Assembly (NCBI GenBank): GCA_026874595.1
Contig: CM049318.1
Location: forward strand, 5,411,741-5,475,740
DNA length: 64,000 bases
Direction of reading: 5' to 3'
Origin: Sipunculus nudus
Lineage: Eukaryota > Annelida > Sipuncula > Golfingiida > Sipunculidae
The translations under genes and the position numbers were made by a program. Below are positions 47,401 through 58,641 of the stretch, in pieces. Numbering within the stretch: the first letter of the stretch is position 1; every line of letters begins with the position of its first letter. Below the pieces are notes generated by a model. It saw nothing but the letters and a program-made list of their open reading frames with translations. It had not been told where the DNA came from and made no database searches.

Positions 47401-48330
47401 CCAGAAATTTACCCCTCCTAATTTTTTTAGGGTCGCAAATAGCTGCTATTTGCGCTTGTGATTCTTGGGGCCCCTCTGTCTGCCCGCTCTCATGTACACT
47501 CCCCCTGGCGGCAGTCTTAACACTCAATGCGATGTTACTATATATTGAACCCCTCCTAAATTTTTTAGGGTAGCAAATAGCAGCTATTTGCGTGTGCGAT
47601 TCATGGGGGCCCCTCTGCCTGCCCGCACTCATGTCCACTCCCCCTGGCGGCAGTCATAACGCTCAATGCAATGCTACTATAAATTTTCCCCCTCCTAATT
47701 TTTTAGGGTAGCAAATAGCTGCTATTTGCGCGTGCGATTATGGGGGCCCCTCTGTCTGTCCACTCTCATGTCCACACCCCCTGGAGGCAGTCTTGACATA
47801 TTTTGTGGTAGCAAATAGCAGCTATTTGCGCTTGCGACTCGTGGGGACCCCTCTGCCAGGCCGCTGAGATCTCCTCTCCCCCTGGCGGCAGTCTTCACAA
47901 CTTTTATGGTAGCAAATAGCTGCTATTTGCGCGTGCAATTCATTGGGCCGCTGTGGCAGGCTTTGAGATCTCCACTCCCTCTTGTGGCAGTCTTAACACT
48001 CCATGCGCTGCTACTATTATTTTACTTCCTCCTAATTTTTAGGGTAGCAAATAGCTGCTATTTGCGCGTGCGATTCATAGGGCCTCTGTGGCAGTCCTGT
48101 CTCTTGTCCACTCCCCCTGGCGGCAATCTTAACTCTCAATGCGATGCTACCAGAAATTTTACCCCCTCCTAAATTTTTTGGGTCGCAAATAGCTGCTATT
48201 TGCGTGTGCGATTCATGGGGCCCCAGTGGCTGGCCGCTCTCATTTCACTCCCCCTGCCGGCAACCTTAACATTAATGCGATGCTTCTATAAATTTTATCC
48301 CCTCCCAATTTTTTGTAGGGTACTACAGGC
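47400..48330 (+). repeat. Repeat A' variant, ~135-150-bp units
   Basis: The palindromic core continues, but units are lengthened by a block with 'ctcaatgcgatgctac' and 'cccctcctaattttttaggg'. About six or seven diverged units taper into unique sequence, as is usual at the edge of an array. Confidence 0.85.
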
Positions 48331-48348
48331 TGCCAAAGCTTCCAGCAA

Positions 48349-48362
48349 CCCCCCCCCCCCCC
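48349..48362. repeat. Poly-C tract (14)
   Basis: An uninterrupted C run between the satellite and the right TIR of the insert. Confidence 0.95.
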
Positions 48363-48429
48363 TGGCACTAATGAGAAACTGCCTGCGAAAAATCGAAAAG
48401 TCCCATAAGCTTAACTACAGGCCGCTACC

Positions 48430-48449
48430 GAAAACCGACAGTTCCCCGC
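48430..48449 (-). repeat. Right terminal inverted repeat of the 33 kb insert
   Basis: GAAAACCGACAGTTCCCCGC is the exact reverse complement of 15549-15568. Eleven bases (ctatctcggca) separate it from the LTR remnant. Confidence 0.85.
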
Positions 48450-48460
48450 CTATCTCGGCA

Positions 48461-48501
48461 TTATGGCCAGGGAAGAACTCCCCTAATTCCCCGTTGTAAC
48501 A
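48461..48501 (+). repeat. 3' LTR, last 41 bp
   Basis: It is identical to 8120-8160, from TTATGGCCAG to GTTGTAACA, and is followed by the ATAT target duplication at 48502-48505. Confidence 0.95.
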
Positions 48502-50296
48502 ATATAAGAACCTAAGAGAATTAGGTCCCTCCTACTTGGTTATATTAAAGTTCTAAATATATGATTGCAAACTAATACTCTGACAAGACTGTCATGAAGA
48601 AAAATAGTAAAAGTTTGTATACTGTGATACATATAACAAATTTATATGTGATACTGTGATGCATATGAAAAATTTACAGATGGACAGGCAAGTGGACAGA
48701 ATGGACTAATACCTTTATTTCACTATCAAGGGAATAATGCATTTAAGTTTATATATTTTAAGCATATCCACTTTTTCCATTAATAGTTTTTATCTGATTC
48801 ATTTTTTTTTATTTACAAGTTTTATAAATTTGTAATAAAAAAAACTTAAAATATAAGTTAAGATATTACAATTCTAAGTTGCAATCATTATATATCCAGA
48901 GTGTAGCTCATACTGGGTCATATTATGCATACACATAAATTTTATTATTTTTAAATCACAAATGTTTAAACTGAATTTAAAAGAAAATAATGCCACAACA
49001 TGGCATCTACAAGATTATTCCTTGAATTACTATTTAAAAGTTTTGCACATTGGAGTTTTCAGTACATGATTAATTTTATTCATCGAAATAAAATAAATGA
49101 TTCAGTAAATTTGATAAAATAAAAACATCTTTTCAAATAAAATATACACAATGTTGGTTGAATGAGGGCCAAACAATATCATTGTGCTACTTACTATGTC
49201 AGCTATAATTTATTACTGGAATTAATAGTCAATTTCACACCTGGTGAAGTTTTTACTCTTCTGAAGTAAGGAATTACTTATCTGATAAACATCCACACTT
49301 TCATAGCAATACACCACTTTGTGGACACAATTAAATGTGCACTTTAATCATTGTAACCCTGGTGGAACTATACAAAATCTAAAATCTAGCATAGCCAAGA
49401 ATAAAAAAAAATTCAGAAAATTATAACATTCATCTAGTTAATGCACCATCGGGGGGGGGGGGGGGGGGGGGGGAGGAGTGCAGGGCAGAGGGGAAGCCTG
49501 CTAGTAGTGTCCACCTGAGCCAAGGCAAGCTGCCTGGGGTGGGTTACATAATGCAAGCAGGCTGTGTTACTAGGTGGGCTAGATGTAAACAACACTTGAC
49601 ATGGTGTATGAAAACTTGAATAAAAGCTACTCTTTTCAATCAATTCCTTTGAAATTTCAGATTTTAAAAGATTAAATCCCTATGTATATATGCTGTGAAA
49701 ATAAAATCAACAGTGCTTACAGGGAAAAAACGTGCCATTGCCAAAGTTGGACAAAATTTAAGGTATTGATTTTTTTTATGCTAATAACTTGAAAAATTTG
49801 CAAAATTCAGATCCAATTTTGGGTAAACAATTGAATCTTGATTAAATAAAGTTATATTCCTGAAAAAAAGTCTCCAGCTTCAGCAATTCTCATGTTAGGT
49901 GAGTAAATATGTTTCCTGATTTTTTAAAAATTGCATTATATTTAGGCCCATAACTTCAAAATAATACCCAATACTGACCTAATTTATATGTTGATAGAAA
50001 ATGTATGGAAGAATATGAATACTAAATATAATCAAAAACAGATCAGTGGTTTTGATATTAGGCAGCCTTGAAGTGTAACAATGGCTTTTTTTATCGAAAA
50101 CAGAGGTTTTTTTCTTAATATCTCAAAGGAACAAAGTCCTAATGACCCAATTTTCGGTATGGTAGGAGATTTTGGGGACATCTAATGGAATGCGAAATTT
50201 TGGATTCGTAGGTCCAATGGTTTTAAAACGTGACCTGTTGACGGACAAAGGACCACGACTATAGCTCAGATGACTTATAGTCAGCTGAGCTAAAAA
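48502..50296 (+). repeat. Dispersed element copy B, right part
   Basis: It continues the copy cut at 7241 and ends with GTCAGCTGAGCTAAAAA at about 50281-50296. The interior is AT-rich with a 23-base G run (49451-49473). No gene is seen. Confidence 0.65.
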
Positions 50297-51517
50297 CTGT
50301 TAAAATTAAAAAAAGTAGAGATGGCACCACCAGTTTTTGGGAACTGACAAAACTAGTCATGGTCAATATTCAAATCAAGATTTATGGCAATCAATACATG
50401 AATTATCAAGATATTTGAGGTTTTGTATCAAATTTCTCATTATTCTGGGGATACTAAAAAAGCCCCATAGCTTTGAGAATACAGGTGGCACTGACCTATT
50501 TCAAGTTTCCTTGGAGATTTTTTATTGACCTCCCTGGATGTACACATTGAAGTATATACTAGTGAACTATAAAGAAAACAGGATCAGAATTTCCCCCCTA
50601 GTCTAAATGGTATTCCCAAACTATGCTGGAAAAATATTGTGAAAATGTGATCAGCCACTTCAGTTTCAGCACTTACAGGGTTGATATTTTGCAAGATTTC
50701 TTTTGCAGTGGTGTCTTTTATTAAGATCTTACAAAAATCCTACACTATGAGTATATTTTACATTTATTAATAAATATTAATTAAACATGATGCCGGTCTT
50801 CATTTATTATCTATGACAGGAGTGTCCACCCAATATATTAACTCATATTTGGACATTATTGTCACCTGTGCTTATCCTATTTCCAACTGTGTACTAATTA
50901 GATCATCAGGTGACTTAGCTGTGCCGACAGTGTCAACTGTGTCATTCCAGGATTCCACCCTTTACCAAATATCACAAGTTCAGAATATCACAAATTTTAT
51001 TTTATTTTCAGGCTGCCCCAGTCTTTATAATATATCACCTGTAGGATTCGCTGGGTTTGGGACTGTGTGGGCAGTAGCACAAATTTCCTCTCATTGATTG
51101 ATTTATATCCTGGTAATACCTAGGCCCGGCGACTGCCCAACCTGTGGGTGTAATCAACTCCATTGCTGGGGAATAACACCTAGGTAACAACGCCCTCAAA
51201 AGGCACATGTGATGCATTTTTCAGGGTCACAGAGGCAATAACACTTTAATATCTCACTGAGGGGTGCATGAATTGGTCCAAAAATCAAATTGACATAAGA
51301 TCTTTGATAGCATTGTTTTCTGCAGAAGACAGGTGGCACCACCTTATGTTGTTTTCTTGCTAAAATGATGTTTAAACAGAATAACTTTGTAAGAATTTGA
51401 TGTACAGTCACCAAACCGAAAAGTCTGATGCATCTTATCAACCACTAGGTCAAATTTGAACATGGTCAGCAGCGATAATGTTAAAATGAAATTGCAGGAA
51501 TAAATAACTAAACAAGT
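50297..51517. other. Intergenic DNA without a recognisable gene
   Basis: AT-rich, with scattered repeat words such as 'ggtggcaccacc' (about 51330). The longest open frames (80-94 codons) show no family motif. Confidence 0.5.
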
Positions 51518-53155
51518 GACCCATGGGTCATGACGCTCAGCTGACAAGCATGACCTGTATTTAAAGCCTTCCCCAACACCTGTCCTGCTATGGTATCAAA
51601 GGGCAAGCATAACAATAATTGCATAACTATAACATTATATGTGAACTGATAGATTACTATTTAAGTGAAGGCCTTATATCAATTAACGGAGTGAAACTGT
51701 AAAACATTTTTAGGAACAACAGTAAACAGGATTTTGTGATCAGACCAGGAACTCTCTATATGCGGCGATATATAGGGTTTCCAGGACCCCTAAATTTGAG
51801 ACTTTCCCCTGTGAGGGTCATTAGAATTTCTCCAGAGACTCGGAGAGCTGTGAACACACATATGCGGCAAAAGTACTTCAGAATCTATGTTCTTTTTAAC
51901 ATCATTTTCCATACTTTTATACACATACCCCACTCAAAGGTCCCAGAAAACTGACAAACTTTTTTTTTCATAAGGCAAACCCTGATATAAAAGGAATACA
52001 CAAGATTTATAATTAAATTTTTGAGTGACAAATTGGAGTCATGTCACTTTTTAAATTTTCCTTTTTCAAAGAATATCCAGCCATTCATTTCTTTTTATAT
52101 AATTTGAGCTAAGGAACATAATGGCTGTAGTTTTCTGGTATCAAAATACAAGGCATAATGCATAATAAATGAAAACATTACACATTGCACGACGAATAAC
52201 CATACCAAGTGTCAGGAATGCATGAATGAATGTCTGATAAAATGACATATTTGATGAAACTTAACAGTCAATAATACAAGAATAACTAGATGTCTGGAAT
52301 TATGGAGCAATTGTAAGGGAGGCCTCCCCACAGTACCCACTTGCAACCCTCCACCTAACCCCAGTAACCTGCAATGAGCAGTAATAGGGAAAGCATGGAT
52401 AGGGTATGCAGCTTTAAAATTGGGTTCTCCAATTAGTAGATGAGCCATATGTGAAAGATTGACGGTTTGGGATGAAAGGTTTGCTTTAAAATGCATCCTC
52501 AAGCTTTTCAAAGAAGTGGGTCCTGTGACCTTGACCTCTGACCTTGACCTCAAAATAATTATGGTTTTTCCCCTGTTGGCAGGTGGGCTGCATGTGACAG
52601 ATGGAAGGTTTGGGATGAAAGGTTTAGCTCAATGTTCGTCCAAAACGGTTTTCTAAGAAGTGGGTCCTGTGACTCTCACATCTAACCTTGAGACCGAACA
52701 ATAAATAATGTTCTTCCCCTGTTGGTTGATGATCCATACTTGGAAGATGGAAGGTTTGGGATGAAAAGTCTGACTTGAAATGCATCCACAACTTTTTCCA
52801 AGAAGCTGGTCCTGTGACATTGACCTTTGACCCTAAGACCTAAATATCAAAAGGTTTGTTCCTCTATTGACATGTAAGGTTTGGGATGATTATTTTGGCT
52901 ATAAGAATTAATTCTGGGAGGTGCAAACACACCCCGTAACTCAGAGAATATAGGTCACAGTGACCTAATTTCAGATCTGCAAGCAGATCTTTTTAGAACC
53001 TCTAAGACTGCATAGGGTTCATGTATCTAGCCCTTACAGTTACAATTTGTGCCCTGCTAACGGCCGGACCGCTGGCCGGATGGACAGACGGAAGGACGAC
53101 GGACAAAGACCCATCGCTATAGCACAGCATGACTAAAAGTCAGCTGAGCTAAAAA
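51518..53155 (+). repeat. Dispersed element copy C
   Basis: The head GACCCATGGGTC (51518-51529) plus ATGACGCTCAGCTGA and the tail GTCAGCTGAGCTAAAAA (ending 53155) make this the clearest full copy, about 1.64 kb. The 3' half carries TGACCTTGACC units and a CGGACGG-type tract. Confidence 0.7.
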
Positions 53156-54991
53156 TCACTGAAACTGCACTGACAAAAGGTGGCAACTGGCAGACATAAT
53201 GGATTTCTGACAAGTCTGACATTTGATATCACACATCCTCCAATAAGAGACCAAACTTGTAGCAAATTCTCCAAAGGATGTTACAGTAATGAATGTCCAA
53301 AACAATTCAAAAGGCATTTTCAGGCCCTCATATTAGATTTATAGATATGAAAATGTAAAAAGTGTAAGTCCAATATTTTTTATTATCACTCTGCTTTTCA
53401 ATGGGATCAGCAGGGTAGGTAAACTGCAAAACCTGAAGAAAAAGAAATGCAGAAAGCATGACTAAAAGTCTTGTAATAAAAAAACGCCATTCAAAATCCA
53501 GGTACACATCCACATATTATGAGAACAAACATTTGCTTTTATATCTGGTGATTTATATAAAACATTCAGATATCTAGGAAACTAAGTTTATTGCTATGAT
53601 TCCATAAAATAAACTGCAAAACGTTCCCATCATCTTATAAATCAGTAGCTAAACCTTAATACTATACTCTCACAGTCTTAATGCCTGACTGAAGCATTCC
53701 GGCAACAGTGTTTTTGTTGTGCAGTAACGAGGTATTTATCACTCAGCCTTATCACTTAACAGGCTGATACAAAAGAGAGTCATATGTCACCAGCATCAAT
53801 CACAATTACAGCCACACAGTGAGATGTACCAGTTGGAGTGCAATGGTTATATGTACAAGAAAAATAGAGATGGTCTACAAAATAAGTTATTGTGAACATC
53901 CCTGACCTATGACCTTGGCCTTTTGCCCACATATCAACTGGATTCTTTCTAAATGATTGGTAACTACTTACCACTTACATCTGGCTGGGTGTAATTACTT
54001 GGCAACCAATGAGTGAATAACTTAGACCTGCAACCTTTAACCTCCTGACCGGCTGACCTCAAAATCAATTAATTATTTCTTCATGCAAAAAGACCCATAA
54101 ATATGAAGTTTGAATCACATTCAGTGATGCATAGATGTGGCATATGTGAAAGACTGAAGGTTTGGGTTGAACAGTTTCACTTGAAATATGTTCACAAGCA
54201 TTTAGAACAATATTGTGACCTTGACCTTTGACCTTTTGAACTCAACATCAATAGGCTTCTTACCCTATTGGTAGGTAAGCCATATATGACAGATGGAAAG
54301 TATAGATTGAAAAGTTTGCCTGAAAATGACTCCACGAAAGGAGAGGGTGCTGTGAACTTGACCTTTGACCTCAAAATCAACAGGTCTTTTCCCCTGTTGG
54401 CAGAGAAGCGATATCAGTGCTGAAAGTTTGGAATGAAAGGTCTAGCTTGAAATGTGTCCACAACCTTTTCAAAAGGTGGATCCTGTGACCCTGATCTTTG
54501 ACCTTGTGACCTCAACATCTATAAGATTCTTCTCCCACTTAGTAGGTGAGCTATATGTGAAAGATCAAAGAATTGGGATGAAAGGTTTGGCTTAAAATGC
54601 ATCCACAGGCTTTCAAAGAAGTTGGTTCTGTGACCTTGACCTTTGACCTTGTGACCTCAAAATAATTATGGTTCTTCCCCTGTTGGTAGGTGAGCTGTAT
54701 GTGAAAGATGGAAGGTTTGGGATGAAAATTTTGGCTAAAAGAATTATTTCTGGGGGGTGCAAACACACCCCACAATTTCGAGAATATAGGTCGCAGTGAC
54801 CTAATTTCAGGTTAGCAAACAGATCTTTTTAGAACCTCTAAGACTGCTTAGGGTTCATGGCCCTAGCCCCTGTGGTTACGATTTGTGCCCTGCAAATGGC
54901 TGGCCGGACCGCCGAATGGACAGACAGAAGGACGACGGACAAAGACCCATCGCTATAGCCCAGCATGACTGAAAGTCAGCTGAGCTAAAAA
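53156..54991 (+). repeat. Dispersed element copy D, duplicate of 5137-6998
   Basis: It begins directly after copy C without a head and is colinear with the inner part of copy A to the shared tail. Identity looks high, with small indels. It carries several exact TGACCTNTGACCT motifs (54222, 54359, 54637). Confidence 0.75.
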
Positions 54992-57640
<2,649 letters not shown>

Positions 57641-57773
57641 TGATTGGCTGTGATTGGTTGCCATAACCCAAAGCTGTGACTAGTTATTATATGTCAGAAC
57701 AAGCTGTGATTGGCTGGAACAATGCTGAACCAGCTCTGATTGGATGAATTAAAATTGTGTGAACTCTGATTGG
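57641..57773 (-). promoter_or_regulatory. Cluster of five reverse CCAAT boxes
   Basis: TGATTGG (CCAATCA on the minus strand) occurs at 57641, 57651, 57707, 57737 and 57767, mostly as TGATTGGYTG. Spacings of 10, 56, 30 and 30 bases keep several sites on one helix face. CCAATCA is the NF-Y site. Location is about 0.8 kb beyond the p23 stop. It may be a dispersed-repeat product rather than a promoter. Confidence 0.4.
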
Positions 57774-58543
57774 TTGTGACCTCATTCAATTTGTTACGAC
57801 TTCACTCAATAACCTAATATGTGGTCACCATGTACATTTTTGAAATTATCAAATAATCAAGATGAAGAAAACAAACAGCATAGTCAAGAAAAGGCAACAG
57901 GTGATCTTAATATCTAATGTTCCTGTAAATGAAACTAACTGTTAAAGCTCAAAGCAAATAAGAAAATGTATACAACCTTTCATAAGAGCTGATAATACAA
58001 TTTAAACAAATTCTTTGACTAAAATGCCTCGTTTTGACTGCACTTCAGTGTCAGCATCTGCCAAGCAAGCATGACCAATCCCAGTTGATACACTGGACCA
58101 TTGAATATGACTACATGGCAGCCCTCCAAATGTGTATATCTACAACATGTATGGTCAATCATATTGTGATAATGCCAGTCCAATATTAATATTGGAAGTC
58201 AAACACAAATCTCTATGCTGAATGTGCCTTGCAATTTTATATGCTGCATAATTGCTTACCTATTCAAAGCATGCATGTAAGGAAATACTGTTATTTGACT
58301 TTACAGTATATATTTACAAATGAGCTGAATTATTTCAGTATTTCACAAACAGGGTATTCTTATTTACTTACAAAAATCATAGGTCCAACTGTTTTTTTGC
58401 AATGTGAACTGATTTAAAAGATCAAATCCTTAACTACTGCATCAGACAAAATTAAATATTTTTCATCTGTACAAAACCCATTTTATTTTTGGCAAATCCA
58501 ACATTCATGACCTTGACCTTTACAATTAACCTTGAACTATGAC
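57774..58543 (-). other. 3' flank and probable 3' UTR of p23
   Basis: AT-rich, non-coding. An AATAAA on the minus strand (complement of 58482-58487) lies about 57 bases past the stop and could be the polyadenylation signal. Confidence 0.45.
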
Positions 58544-58641
58544 CTATTTGGACTCTTTTGCTTCTGTAGCATCTGCTTTTGTAGCTTTACTACTGTCTTT
58601 GTCCTCTGATTTTTCACTAGTATCTGCCAAGTCTGGCAAAT
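58544..58641 (-). CDS. PTGES3: p23 last coding exon
   Basis: It has 98 bases. The first two complete an Asp codon, followed by LPDLADTSEKSEDKDSSK and a Thr/Ala/Lys-rich end before TAG (58546-58544). DLPDL is the near-terminal p23 motif. The extra Ser/Lys-rich tail is about 27 residues. Confidence 0.9.

Larger units (their letters stand above)
15542..48460. mobile_element. 32.9 kb TIR-bounded satellite mosaic inserted in the 3' LTR
   Basis: Foreign DNA interrupts the 3' LTR between 15541 and 48461. Near each end lies the same 20-bp sequence in inverted orientation (GCGGGGAACTGTCGGTTTTC). Three of the next five outward bases also agree if mismatches are allowed. Inside are satellites in the order A (245 bp, GTAGCAA), B (77 bp), C (235 bp), a low-copy core, C' (795 bp), B, A' (100 bp). 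No clear target duplication is seen. Instead 68 bp of LTR is missing and a few filler bases remain (catatat on the left, ctatctcggca on the right). No transposase that could act on these ends was found, so the unit is non-autonomous, or it arrived by repair with the ends being coincidental. The first is favoured by the perfect inverted repeat lying 8-12 bases from the breakpoints. Confidence 0.75.
7242..48501 (+). mobile_element. Ty3/gypsy LTR retrotransposon, 3' LTR split by a 32.9 kb insert
   Basis: The element runs from TGTTATGTGG at 7242 to GTTGTAACA at 48501, flanked by the 4-bp duplication ATAT (7238-7241, 48502-48505). Order: 5' LTR, primer site, gag, protease, RT, RNase H, integrase, chromodomain, a third ORF, 3' LTR. 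Pol order RT-RNaseH-IN defines Ty3/gypsy, and the chromodomain suggests a chromovirus-type lineage. Over the 810 comparable bases the LTRs differ at three sites, all transitions (7254/14744, near 7520/15010 and near 7846/15336), so insertion was recent. Without the insert the element would be about 8.3 kb. Gag and the gag-pol junction carry disabling changes, while pol is open throughout. Confidence 0.9.

Noticed and set aside
42430-48330. CRISPR-like array of palindromic repeats
   Set aside because: The whole 100-bp unit is repeated, there are no unique spacers and no cas genes, and the DNA is eukaryotic.
15542-48460. Simple misassembly as the cause of the split LTR
   Set aside because: The ATAT duplication, the matching halves of copy B and the exact TIR near both edges fit a real nested insertion. 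Read-level checking is still needed.
15542-48460. Large inverted duplication (palindromic block)
   Set aside because: Repeat classes are mirrored in order, but satellite B and GTAGCAA words run in the same direction on both sides. Only the 20-bp ends are inverted.
15542-48460. Maverick/Polinton or Helitron
   Set aside because: No polymerase, integrase, ATPase, Rep or helicase motifs are seen, and the ends do not match Helitron (TC...CTRR) or Polinton termini.
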